DNA of 64,000 nt from Symbiodinium natans (Eukaryota; Sar; Dinophyceae; Suessiales; Symbiodiniaceae), in contig CAJNDS010000118.1 in NCBI GenBank assembly GCA_905221605.1, positions 62,001 to 126,000 of the forward strand. The letters run 5' to 3'. Shown here one piece after another: positions 8,901 to 20,641 of the stretch. Every line of letters starts with the position of its first letter. The stretch's first letter is position 1. The translations under genes and the position numbers were made by a program. The notes under the pieces are model-generated. The model was not told where the DNA came from. It ran no database searches and saw only the letters and a list, made by a program, of their open reading frames with translations.

Positions 8901-11842
8901 GTGGCAGCAGTCCAAGGGTGGCATTTCTTGAGCTCGCCACTTTCGGCTATATTTTGGTACCTCGCCTCGGCTTGTGCGAAGTGCGCATAAGGCTGTTGGT
9001 GGCTCCGCGTGGTCAGGGTCAGGTTTTCATGTTCCACGTTAGTGTTTGCGTGCAACTAGTCGCGTACTATCTCACTTATTCACTGACTTAAGAGGTTTTG
9101 TTTTTGAAAGTTTAAAAGCCGCTTTAACGCCTTAGACAAATACAAATCCCTTCAAGTCTTGAAAACCTTAAACATCCGAAATATATTTTTGAGGGGAAAA
9201 CCGACACATCAAATATAGCATAAAGGTTCTACAAAGATAAAAAAATAGGTTTATTTATTTATATATTTTTTAATATTTTCCTTTCTAGTCACACGAAAGG
9301 CGAGAATTTGCACGCGTGCTTCCGCAAGCCTACCCGAAGACGATGAACCTTTCAGCACGCTCTTGAGGGCTTGGGGGTTGATAGTTGGGATGCCATGTAG
9401 TATTCTGAAGTGCAACATGGGATGACAATGTTCAGCGTAGTTTGGGTTGCAATGCATAGGGTATTATAGGGTTGTACACGACACCCTTTTTTGAAACGCT
9501 CAGGCCCATGCTCGTGAGAGCTCAGGGCTTTGAATTTTGGTGGGTCGGATGTGTAAAGGCACGGCTTCAGAACACGTCTTGCACCGAGCCACTTCAAACT
9601 TGAACCCCGAAACCTCCTTAAACGCTTAAACCAGTGTATCCCGAGACTTTTCTACAACCCCTTAAGCCTCTGAGATCCTTCGTGGGGAACTTGTGCGGAG
9701 ACGTGGGCATGTCCAGAGTCATTCTCAGGCTTTGAGTTGCTGACGCTTGAGACTTCCGCAAAGACGCAAGGAGTTTTTCACTTTGTTGAAATATGCGGAA
9801 GTTGATGTTACACTGCCAGACGAGATTCGAATCACTTTTGAAACTGTCGAACAAAACTGTTGCGCTCGCGAAATGGCTGGAGCATCTTTGGAAGGCAAGC
9901 ATTTCGGCAAGATGTTCGCAGGTCCTAGGACCTGCTGTCAGTTGTGAGCCTATGGGCTCGGCACAGGAATGCGGGCTTGGCATGGTCTTAGGCTTCCCGA
10001 TTTTTGATATATAGATGCTGGAAGAGCCTGGGCCGTAGTGTTACGGTGCAGCAGTAGGGATGAGAGTGATCTGGAGATTTTCAACGTCAGTTTGTCAAGT
10101 TGTGTCCATTCATCGATGTCGTTTCTTGGCTCACAGTCGCATCTGGTTGTGCGCACCCAAGTCCGGAGGAAACGTTGATTCTCGTAGCTTGTAGACAGCA
10201 GCGACAGCTTATAACGCCCTCATACACATACTCGTAGCGGAAAAGACTGATGGCGTTCGATCCGCGGCGCAGGCCTTCCGCTCAAAGTGCTGGAGCGCTG
10301 GCGCAGCATAGATTGAAGTCATGAAGCGTCTTTATGCCAAATAGCCACACCCACTTGAGGCTCGAGAGAGGCTATCGGGCCATTGCACAAACACATGAGC
10401 AGCCTCAAACTGAAACTGCGGGCCATCACTGGGCAGAGGCGAATGGGGGAGGATTTGGTGGATGGTAAGGCCCATTGAGGCAAAAAATGAGGCAAGCGTT
10501 GAGGCAAAAATTACGGCAACAATGAGGCAGCAGGTTTGGAGACTTGCGGAGCACGATTGCTTCACCCTTCACATCCCTTGACTCTCATATGCTGAATAAA
10601 AAAACAGAAAAACGCTGAAACCCCTAAAGCTTAGACCATGAGAGTTTTCTTGAGTGCTCTTCTCTCGCACGCTGCGCTGTGCAGCAACTGCAACATGGTT
10701 ATACATCTGTTGAGAACTTGGGGCAGCTACTGGTCGAATCAAAGACAACATTCATTTTCATGTTTGGCATTCCGAAAAGATGCACATGAAACATACATTG
10801 GTGGTTTGCAGACCCTCCTGCAGAATCAAGAGCAACATGCTCGTCATGTCGAAAGCAGCGTCTTCCCGCGGATAGAGACGTTTGTGCATGTTGCATGGGA
10901 CAAGGTCTTTGGCCTGACTCACCAATTTTAGCAACTTTTTCGCTGTTGTCCGGGAGGCCGGGTTCTGCGCCTCTGGCACATGGGTTCGGCGTGGCGAGGC
11001 TTGCCTGTCCATGTAAACATTTGGAACGGTGGTCGGGTTGAGGCGCCACACTCACAGTGCCACGCTGATACTGTGCCAGGCCGTCCTCTGCTCCCCGGCG
11101 GCGTCCCGTACCCACGGCTGCATACTCAGTGACCTTCAGAGGTTCTTGTGTGATATGTTTCTTTGCACATGCTATGTCGTAGTAGAGTTTTTCACGGAGA
11201 AAGACTTCGAGAGGCTTCTAGTGCTGGAGCCGGGGAGGTCGCCTGGGCAAAGGCGTGGCCCACGTCCGTGACATGTCTTCTTCTCGCCCTCAAACACAGA
11301 CAAGACAAGTGCACAGGGCCGTCCGGCAGAGCCGATGGGAATGCTGCGGCAAAGCAGTGCACCAAATCTCGTGCTCCAAGTGTTTGTGGCCGTGCAGTTC
11401 GTGGATGCCAAACAGAGTTCTGAACTTGAGGGCTTCGGCGTTTTGATTTGTGTGCCTGTTGCCAGGTACCTGGCGGATATGGAGGCAGCGGTGAGGGTTG
11501 GTTCAACAAGGGATTTTGATATCATCGAGCCGTGTACAACGGGCCATTGTTATTCATTGTTGTTTGTTGTCTGGTTTCTTGGGTTGTTGCTTGTTGTAGT
11601 TGTGGTGAGGAGCTTCATGTTCAGCCATCAATCTGGCTGGCAGGCTCTTACGAGTCCTACCACAGGTTTCCACGCGTGCATGGCACAGTCAGATATGCAG
11701 TGGGAATTGCATGGTGCGGACTTTTCTTGAGCGAAGGACTGTCACGCAAATGCTTTTGTAGCGATGTGTTCAAGAGGTGCAGCATGGTGCAAGCCACAGA
11801 CCAAGGCCAGCTATGATGTCAGCCGAAGCCCGGGAATGAGGC
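8901..11842. other. No recognisable gene
   Basis: This is single-copy looking DNA, AT-rich at 9070-9300. Frames are short on both strands. A 131-codon + frame at 11335-11730 has a Val/Leu-rich hydrophobic stretch but no recognised motif. Confidence 0.4.
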
Positions 11843-11959
11843 ATGCGGAGACGTGTCATACGACGAACGCCCAGGGTTTTTCCAGGATCTTCTCCCAGGA
11901 TCAGGCAAGCAGATGAGGCAGATGTTGGCACAAAAAAAATGTATATACAAATGGTACGA

Positions 11960-12960
11960 ACAAAGGGTGGGACCCAAATCTTACTCCCTAATTGGTGTTC
12001 CCGAAGTCCTATTTCCTACAAAGGGCCGTCTTTAAATCTTAAAGAGGAGCCTTTTCAAAAAACTATTCCCCAAGTCCTTATCCTAATTCCGAAAGCAAAA
12101 ATGAAATTTATTGCCTCATTCTTTTCCCTAAATCTTAAAGAGCGGGATCCCTTAATCTTATTCCCTTATGTTTACTCTCAAATCCTATTCCCGAACCCTG
12201 AAGAGGGAGCCCTTACATCTTAAAAGCAGATCCCATTCACTAATTCGTTTTCGCTGAGCCCGAAAGAGCGGGATCCCAAAATCTTCTTCCCCATTTTGTT
12301 CTGAATATTTTTCCCTAAGTCCTCTTCCCAAAGCCTCAAAGAGGGTCCGTAAGTCTTAAAGAGGAGAGCCCCTAGGAGAGTCCCAAATCCTAAAGATGCA
12401 CGTTTGCAAGCCTAAACCCTAAATCCGAAAGCAAAAATAACTTTTATTGCTTCATTCTTTTCTTTAAATCTCAAAGAGCGGGATCCTTTGATCTGTTCCC
12501 TTATATTTCCTCTCAAATCCTATTCCCGAAACCTGAAGAGGGAGTCCTTACATCTTAAAACCAGGTCCTATTCCCTAACTAGGGTGGGATCCCGAAATCT
12601 TCTTCCCCACCTTATTCTCTGAACATTTTCCCCAAAGTCCTGTTCCCTAAGCCCTAAAGAGGGGTCCGTAAATATTGACAAGGAACGCCCCTAGGTGAGC
12701 CCCAAATCCTAAAGATGCACGTCTGCAAGCCCAAAGCCTAAACCCTAAACCTTCTAAACCCCAAACTTAAGCCTCAATCCTAACCCCTAAACCCTACGTC
12801 GGGGACTGCGCGTGGCTTAGGGGCCTGGAGAGTGTCTTTTCCCTAAATCTTGCCGCTAAATCCTGAAGAGCGGGATCGCTAACTCCTATTCCCTACTTTT
12901 TTCTTTGCTTCAGGCCCTTCAAATCCTAAAGCGCTGAGCCCATAAGGGCGGGATCCCGTT
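11960..12960. repeat. Tandem duplication, unit about 0.33 kb, with GGGATCC and CCCTAAA-like motifs
   Basis: Two diverged copies follow each other directly: about 12089-12424 and 12425-12745. Both run from CCGAAAGCAAAAAT through AAAGAGCGGGATCC, AAATCCTATTCCCGAA, GGGATCCC, AAAGATGCACGT and CTAAACCCT. Offsets between matching motifs are 319-336 bases, so the copies differ by indels. Partial relatives flank them at about 11976-12088 and 12810-12960. Runs of CCCTAAA and CCTAAACC at 12730-12800 look like decayed telomeric repeat. No coding potential is seen. Confidence 0.88.
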
Positions 12961-13269
12961 CCAGAAAGCTTAATTCCCATAATGCAGCGGCTTGATTTGT
13001 AAGAAATGTTGAACAAGCACGGTTTGGAAGCAAAAGATGAAACTTCTTCAAAGTGATTCAAACCTTCTTCAACTTGAATACGGCTTTGGGTTCAAGATTC
13101 AAGATGCCCGGGCAAGTTCTCCTGGGCACCTTGAATCTGGAATCTTGAATCCAAAGCCTTATTCAAATTGAATACGCCTTATTCATTTGAACAAGGTTTG
13201 AATCAATTTCAACGGTTTCATCTTGTGTCATCTTCTTCCGGAGTCAAAGTTGCGTGCTTATGTATATAC

Positions 13270-13611
13270 TAAACAAAGTCATATATACATATATACATAT
13301 ATACATATATACATATATATATATACACATAAATTCACATATATACATATATACATATATACATATATACATATATACATATACACATATATACATATAT
13401 ACATATATACATATATACATATATACATCTATACATATGTACATGTATACATGTATACATACATGCATACATACATACATACATACATGCATACATACAT
13501 ACATACATACATACATACATACATACATACATACATACATACATACATACATACATACATACATACACATATATATACATATATATAGATACATATATAA
13601 ATATATGGCAG
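13270..13611. repeat. (TATACA)n and (ATAC)n microsatellite
   Basis: Hexamer-type ATATAC repeats at 13280-13440 pass into pure ATAC tetranucleotide repeats at about 13447-13566, then TATA-rich sequence. All long frames here are low-complexity Tyr/Ile/His or Met/Tyr/Cys translations. Confidence 0.97.
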
Positions 13612-15189
13612 ATGTTGGCAGGCGGTCGGCTTCCGCAGCGAACTTGAATTTCACTCGGCCCATTCCGGCGGCCCCACAGCTCCAAGCCCAGCGATGAATG
13701 TGATGCGTTTATGGTGTTCATTTTTGTGCAATGACACGCAGCTTGTTGACAGGATAGCCTGGGTGGCTTGAGTTGTGAGCGTCCTTGTCCTTGTAGCTTA
13801 GAACATGGGAGAGCACATCAATCCGACAAGCTGAGGAATGTTTGTGAGATATCTTGTTGTCACAGAGCTGTAGAATCGCTTGCGCTCATCGGGCACGTCG
13901 TTTTTGGGCTCAGGAAGTATTTACCCTTGTGACATACGGCCGCAACAGTGTAGTCGCGGCTTTAGACGATGGCTTTGATGGCTGGGCTGCTTGATTGGAA
14001 CCTCGAAGGGCAGACTGTTGTCGAAGAGTGGTGCCCTTCGGTCAAACAATTCAAGACACTGTCAGTGGGTCAGATTCCGGGTGCTGCAGGCAACCTATCA
14101 CTGCTGCTGCTCGACATGCTTCAGCAGCGCTTCTGACGGACGAAGCGTTGACTGTCCTGATCGTTAATCGGATAGTTTCACGTTGCTGTAATGTGGTCTC
14201 GCTCCGCAGCTGTATCTGTTATTTGGATTCATGAGCACATGAGCCGCTCCAGTTCTGAATATATGGAGCCCTCCTTTTCAGAGCACTCCAGGAGCCCATG
14301 TACATTGAACCAGTTGCTGCCTGCCCGTGGTCGCTGGCAGCCTTTGGAGGCGAAGCTCTTGGAGCCGGAGAGGTTAGGTAACATCACGGGGCTAAGTTGG
14401 CTCTTTCTTGGGCTGTCGACGGGATTGTTGCACTCTTTGGGAGAATATACTCGGCTTGCACAAGGAATTGCGCTCTCGCTTTGCCTTAATATGTGGCCTG
14501 TTGAGTGACTTGTATTTGCCACAGTCCCCAGTTACAGTATTCTGCTACATGGTGCCAAACATCGTGCAACAGCTGTCAGCAAGCACGGCTGCATAAAATC
14601 ACGGGCCGCGCGATGCCGCACGAACGGCTGCTACCTTATGCAGACAATGCCACTGGCATCTTAGAGTTTTTGTGTTGGCATGGGGGTTCTACTGTGCGGA
14701 GTTTCCGAGTCGTGCGAGTTTAGGCAGACCGCCTTTGTTTGCATGCAGCTTTCTCGCTACAAGTCCCGCCTCGGTCGGGGCCCGGCTCGAGCGAGTATGA
14801 CTGGGGCGGGCGGCTTTGAGCTAGGACATAGGTTGCGGTGCAGCTTGCCGTGAACCTACAGGAAGTCTCTTGCAAAGCTTTCTGGAGGTTCGGAGTTTCT
14901 CAAACTGGCCGTAAGGGCCTCGAGTCTTGCTGGGACATCACAGGCAAGATGGGCTGACGCACGTTTCGACTCGGAGCAAGGGGCCAGATGGGGCCAGTGG
15001 GCTAGGATGCCCAATTCAAAACCAACAAGCGGAAATTGAGGGGTGCTCACTTGGACCTTGCGCCCTGAGAGGGGGGTCATTCAGCCTCGCCCCAACATCA
15101 GCAGCCTGAAGCCTTCAAGCTGCAGCTGAGTTTCAATGGAAAGGCTTTTGGGAAACATCGGCACGTGGCAGGACTGAGCTGTTGTTGCA
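13612..15189. other. No recognisable gene
   Basis: Frames are short on both strands. A + strand frame at about 14338-14508 is coding-like with a hydrophobic middle but shows no family motif. Confidence 0.35.
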
Positions 15190-15191
15190 TC

Positions 15192-15359
15192 TTGTCAGGA
15201 CCTGACGATTTGCCCATGGCCGCAAACCCTGGCAGCTTGGGACACCCGGAGGCTCCGCTAGCGGCTGCGAGTTCCCTTCGCCTGCTACCTGAGCAGTTGG
15301 ATGTGACAGTTGATGTGTCAGCACTGCTGCATGTGGAGCTTCAAGTACTGCTCGTGAAG
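15192..15359 (+). CDS. Coding-like exon, unknown protein
   Basis: The segment opens after a CAG (TTGTCAG) and ends AAG before GTTTGC, a normal acceptor and donor pair. The reading (PDDLPMAANPGSLGHPE onward) is rich in Ala, Leu and Val with balanced charges, as in helical proteins. Further possible exons lie at about 15390-15475 and 15545-15622. I do not recognise the family. A 289-codon frame on the opposite strand (15418-16287) overlaps the later ones and is judged less likely. Confidence 0.3.
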
Positions 15360-15829
15360 GTTTGCCGAAGGCCGTGTCTTGTCAGCAGCATGCGTTGCAG
15401 TATTGTTCGACGAAGACTTAAATTTGGGACCGTGCGCCTGATTGCATTTGATTCCTGGTTGAGGAGGCTTCTGAAGAGCCGCATATTGCAAAAGCGTTCT
15501 GTGATTCTTCGGCGTCTTCGTGCGCACCAAGCTTTTGCGTTTGCATGCTGTCAGACACCAAGGTGCATATACTTCTCAGCTCCTTGACGGCATTGCAGGA
15601 GGAACGTCGCCACAACTGAAGAGCGTAGACCGTTCTTTCTTTCCTCAATTCAAGGCAGTTGCTTTCTTCGACGGATGTAGTTATGTTATCGGCGGCGCTG
15701 TGGTCAGGTGTCTGGTTGCACGAACGGGGACGAATGTGGTTATTGTCACATGCCGCATATGCAGCGGCCGGTGCATCTGGACAAGAGGCAGAGGCAGGAA
15801 GCAGATGCAAGAAATAGCAGGTGTGTAAA

Positions 15830-17335
15830 ATTTTGCCGATGAGCACTAGACTACCTTGTGGGCCGCCAGGGAGTTGTTGCAGACACTGAACACCGGAGAG
15901 CTCATGGCGATCCTTCTTCAGTGAGGAGCCAAGGTTCAGATTCAGGATGCTGCAATCGGAGTCTTGGGACTCCGGCCTGTGCTCAGCCGTATAGTTTGAA
16001 AACGGCGCACTGTTGGCACTTTGTGGCTCTGGAGGCACTTGCGCACGAAAGCTGAGGAGAAGGCCCAGCTTTCCGGTGCAACGAGCAGCTCCATAGAGAA
16101 CTGAATAGAGTACACTCTGTGTACATGTTCCGTCAAACGAAAAACGTGGCCTGCTTGTGGCGGTATTTGCTGATTCTTTGAGAAAGCTGCCGCAGGGCTT
16201 TCTCCCTCTGGCTGCGGATGTTTTAGCGATCCTGGAACGACATGCAGTGGCTCCCACAGCACGGGTGCCCGTGAAAGTACAAAGCAAGCCGCTGGGTGCA
16301 GGAAGTTGTCAGGGCATTCCGGTTTAGATCAAGTTCTTTGCAGAGGACTTTGCAGGAAACTGCGTGTGACATGTGCAGTGCCCACCGTTCATGCAGCTCC
16401 TGTTTTGAGCGTGTGCCCCAGGCTCGATGCCCTATTGCATCTTGACGAATCATTTATGCTCGTTGCGCTAGTTTTTTGATAGTTAGCAACTGCTTGGAGC
16501 AGCCCACGTGTCGACATGCCGAGGAACAAGATGACCTTTGCTGCCTTGATTGGCATGGCACTTCGGCGAAAGGCCAGGCACTGGCGTAAAGCAGAAAAAG
16601 AGCACCAGGAAGGTACGGCGATTGTCGTTTTGGTCTACAAGCTGTTCTTGCTAGGCACCTTTGAAAGGGTTTCGCAGTTTGCAAGTGATTCATAGAAGAT
16701 ACTCTGAGAAATCGACAACACCTCCCATACCAATCGCCTGGAAGCATTCGCCCTGAGGCCAAAAGGACACTGAAACCGGAAGCAGACATGTCAGGTCTTA
16801 ATACCTGCAGAATCACAGCAGTGCAACTCACCCGCTGCGGTATCTAGAACTGCTCAAAGGTGTACTCGACATGTCAAAAGCGTTTCCCAGCACCCCCTTC
16901 ATTGCGGTCTTGTCACCCCGCCCCTTGCAACCTGAGCTGCCATGAGTTTTGGTTTCAGATCCAGGATGTGAATCCTGGCTTCGTGCAGGAGATGAATGAG
17001 GCCGTTCTTGCAGTGGACCATGTGTGTAGAACAAGGTGGACCCTAAACCCTAAACCCTAAACCCTGAAGCAAGGCACATCTACAAGTTGCGAGCCGTAAG
17101 CTCCTCCATCAATGCTTTTGTTTGTTCTCAGTGCGGTGCTGTTGCCGTTTACCCTATTCAATACGATTCGGTTTCACGCTTCCAGCCTAGGGCCGAGCAT
17201 CCGCATTAGAAAGCCATGCTCGCAGATACTCAGCGCATGGTAGGCCATGTTAGGTCCCCGGGTCTTTGTTCAGCTTCTTCAAGCCAGGCTCTATCTGGGC
17301 TGCGCCTCCTATGGGCAGAAGCTTAAGGCCGGACC
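15830..17335. other. No recognisable gene; interstitial telomeric tract inside
   Basis: Short frames only. The minus frame 16454-16831 is Ser/Cys/Arg-rich and shows no family. The only clear structure is the CCCTAAA tract at 17040-17065. Confidence 0.35.
17040..17065. repeat. Interstitial telomere-type repeat (CCCTAAA)3
   Basis: Three perfect CCCTAAA units followed by CCCTGAA. TTTAGGG is the telomere unit of plants and of dinoflagellates, so this is either a healed break or a retained telomeric insertion. Similar degenerate runs lie at 12730-12800 and 60176-60200. Confidence 0.85.
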
Positions 17336-18431
17336 TTGATACGAGGCTGTCTGCAGAGCATTGCAGCATCTCCCTTGTCCAGGTGCTGGGCGTCAGTGGA
17401 AGGAGAGATGCATAAAATTGCAACTCGATGGGGTGATTACAATAGCATGGCTCCAGCAGGCTCCAAAGTGAAAGAGGGTTGTGAACTCGCATTCATGCTC
17501 CCAAAGACGACATTCGTCTGTACTTTTGGAGGTTTCCTGCTTAGTTTGCTGGGAATGGGCCAGATTGAAGCTGAAAAGGCCCTGGCCTTCGCATCTGCAT
17601 GGAGGCGTGAAGGCCTCATGTGGGCAGGGACAACTGACAATCATGATGAAAGGATGCTTTCTGTCGTGCGTAAGCTGTCCGTGCCAGCTCTCGATTTTGA
17701 GAGATCTCATTCTTTGAAAATGAGCCGCTGATGCAATCAGCAGTTCCGAATGGCTCGAGTTCAGAAGATGAGTTGTTGAGCATGCAGCACTCTATGTTGA
17801 TATTGTTTCCATAAGGTGCCGCCCAGGCAAGATGAAGAAATTTCTCGGTCATTGCGCAGAACCACGATTTTTTTAGATGTTTGTAAAGCTGGGTTCTGGC
17901 CAGCTCCAAACCAAATAGTCTAAATCCTGGGAGGCAGTTGGTGTCGACCGAATGGTCGTTGTAGGTGGCCATCTTGTTGCAACTCCACCGGTAGGTAGGG
18001 GGATCTTCGAGATTTGACTACCAAAGCACATCACGGTGGTGTTTCATCACGCCTGGCTGTTTCGAACGAGTGTGGAGACTGTGGCGAGCCGCGGCGGTTT
18101 CACGTTTCGATGATCGGCGAAAGACCTTCACCACACCCCTCCATGTCAAGCTGAAAGTAATGACTGTGCTTTGGAGCTGGGTGAGGGCACGAGACTGCAT
18201 TTTCGCAAGCAAGCAGACGGTGGCTGCCCCACTTGCAGTCTGCTGCACGTTGCCATAATACCGGAATGAGAGATGCTCTTGCAGGCTCTTGTTCTGGCAC
18301 CGCGCAGCAGAAGGAGCGAAACAAACGCTGAACCCGAAAGGCTGTCATTCAGTAGACCTCGCAACTCTTGCAAGCCCCGAGCCTCGCCAGCACGGCCTGG
18401 GTATTCTTGGTAGTTTGTCTCCTTAGCCCCT

Positions 18432-18432
18432 G

Positions 18433-18461
<29 letters not shown>
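18432..18461. repeat. (GT)15 dinucleotide repeat
   Basis: An uninterrupted GT run between ordinary sequences. The flanks show no gene. Confidence 0.97.
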
Positions 18462-18463
<2 letters not shown>

Positions 18464-18926
18464 CTGATCTCCTTTCACAATGGCTGAGGCGGCTGCCACG
18501 CCGGCGACTGCCAAGCTGGCATGTGTTTGTTTGTCTGTTTGTCTTTGCGCAGCAGAAAGGCGGAATGCCACCTCCTTGCCGCATGATTCTTGGATGATGG
18601 TGTGGCTGCAGCTCCAGGCATGAGGCCTCACCACACTATGTGTCGCCGGGCTGGCCTGATTGCAGGGTCTTGGATGAGTCGTAGGTCGTAGGTCTTAGAA
18701 GTGCAGAAAACCGAGCCGGATCTGATGATCTGACGGTCAGGCCCGGAGACCGTTTCCGAGCTCAGGCAGCTCCTACAGCATAAGTTCTTGGTATCGGAAG
18801 CGCCAAACCTGGATGGTGTTTCTGTACCGAGTGTTGTGCTGACAAGAGGTCTGCCGAGTGGTCAGAGTGCGTTCGAAGTTAGCGCAGGCTCCACTTCGCG
18901 GTTTCCCGCAAAAAGCAGATGTGGTC

Positions 18927-19196
18927 ATGGAGAGCAGGCTGCGGGTTTTCGAAGTTTTCAGTTGTCTGCTTGGTGTTTTGAGGTTGTTTTGTGCTGTTCT
19001 TTTCTTCGTGTTGCCTGCCAACCTAAACGACGACAGGCTCACAGAACGTCTTCGAGAGCAGTCCTTCTCTTCTGTTGAGCCGACAAGGAGGCGGCAAGTT
19101 TCAGCACAGGCTCCTGAGGTTGATGTGAATCCGCCGGCTTTCGCCCTTCGCGATTGCCACCGCCGCACATTTCCCCAGCCTCGAGGGTTCACGTAA
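18927..19196 (+). CDS. Small membrane protein, unknown
   Basis: The ATG at 18927 opens 89 codons to TAA 19194-19196. The N-terminus MESRLRVFEVFSCLLG leads into a strongly hydrophobic segment (about residues 10-33) and then NLNDDRLTERL and a polar, Arg/Ser/Pro-rich tail. This fits a signal anchor followed by a soluble tail, or the first exon of a longer gene. Possible donors lie inside the tail (AGCAG before TCC, GGCAAG before TTT). A following + frame (19204-19408) also has a hydrophobic end. No family was recognised, and coding is inferred only from composition and a proper ATG. Confidence 0.35.
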   Translation: MESRLRVFEVFSCLLGVLRLFCAVLFFVLPANLNDDRLTERLREQSFSSVEPTRRRQVSAQAPEVDVNPPAFALRDCHRRTFPQPRGFT

Positions 19197-19409
19197 TCAC
19201 GAACATGCTCTTGAGACCTCTTCCAAAGCTTACTCGACTCTTGCGCTCGCTGCAGCTGACAATCACCTCTTCACCTCTTCAGGCGCCAAAGGGCAGCCAA
19301 GGACACGACCTCAGCATCAGTTCATTTGTGTTTTTCGTTTGGTCTGTTGCGATCTCATTCTTGCCGGTAGCTGCAGCTGCTGCAGCTGTGCCCGTGCTCC
19401 ATGCGTAGT

Positions 19410-20370
19410 GAACGCCTCAAGTCTCAGGCTCCTGTGGCAGGCCTGAAGTCTTCTAGCAGCCATGCTCTTCGGCAACATGTCATGTCTCTTTAGATGTATT
19501 GACTTTGTCATGAAGATGTGATCATGTGCAGCAGGGCGGACGTCTTGGCAGGGCGATGGAGGCTCGTTTGTTGATGTATCGGCTCTTCTAGCTCGCTCTT
19601 TTCGGTCTGGTCGTACTACATAGTCGTGTCATTGGGAGGTTACGATTGCGGCACTAGCTATTTTTACAGTGACAGAAGTAGCATCATTATGCATAGCTTG
19701 ATGAGGCAGTCCTTTCTCGAACAACATGGCTTCTCCTGTGGCTGTTTGCACGTTTCGGGCATGTCATCCTAGAATGAGAAAGCAGCCAATGACACCGTGT
19801 ATCAGTGAAGAAGCTGCATGAGGAGGCTATGGTGGCCTCGGGCATGCGTACAGCGGTTACGCCCTGCGGCCCAGCAACGGCCGTGCCCGAAAGCCGTGGC
19901 TTGAGGGATCGCATCTGCTCCTAAGTCCTAAAAGTCCAAAGGCTGAAAGTGCGGAGGATCGTTGTACTGCGCGAAGTTCGCGGATCACAGGGACAAACTG
20001 TGGTTGGAACTACACTGTGCTAAAGCGGCGGATCCTGTGCACAAGAGACAGAATATTGCAAGATACATTTTTTGCGATAGATTGACAATGGTTTGAGACA
20101 ACTCTGCCGCACTTGGTAGCATGCTCTCTTTTGCTCTCCTTGGTACCATACATGCCGGGTGCATCTGGGTGGTCTGCTGCTCCCCAAGTTGCTCCAAGTC
20201 GAGGCCACGCCAGTCACACGCTCTGCGGCATCCTCGCCAGAGCCCATGATTGGAACCCTCTGGATCGCTTAAGTTAGCGTGTCTCTGTTCAGCTGGCTTT
20301 TTGGCAAGAGTCCGACCTGGTGCATGAAGTTCTGCACAGTGTATCCAAACAATATCAAACAATGAGAATC
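19410..20370. other. No recognisable gene
   Basis: Only short frames without motifs on either strand. Confidence 0.35.
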
Positions 20371-20399
20371 GTTACCTTTGTTAGTTGTCTCCTTCGAGG

Positions 20400-20641
20400 C
20401 CCTACCATGGCAGTGCCTACAGTCACAGCCAACTCACAGGCCCGACCCTGGCGTGTGCCAGCCTTTTGTGCGCCCTTTCGGCCTTTCGCATCTTCAGGAG
20501 TTCCGACGGAGCTCTATGCTGAGGCCTGCCAGCCTGCCAACAGCAAGCGAAGACACTCGCACCTTGCTCTTTGTGCACCAGGAGCCCTCATCAGAGTCGC
20601 TGAAGATTTACAGTGATCTGTTCGAGGAGGCAGTGAAGTGA
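20400..20641 (+). CDS. C-terminal exon of an unknown protein
   Basis: An open + frame with a coding-like C-terminus: ASEDTRTLLFVHQEPSSES, then LKIYSDLFEEAVK and TGA 20639-20641. The charge balance and aromatic content are unlike the shadow frames around it. Upstream exons were not traced, and the 5' border is approximate. Confidence 0.3.

Noticed and set aside
13223-13721. Long Tyr/Ile/His and Met/Tyr/Cys frames
   Set aside because: They are translations of the TATACA/ATAC repeat.
15418-16287. 289-codon open frame on the minus strand
   Set aside because: It overlaps + strand segments bounded by plausible splice sites, is Ser/Cys/Arg-rich without any motif, and no splice or start context supports it.
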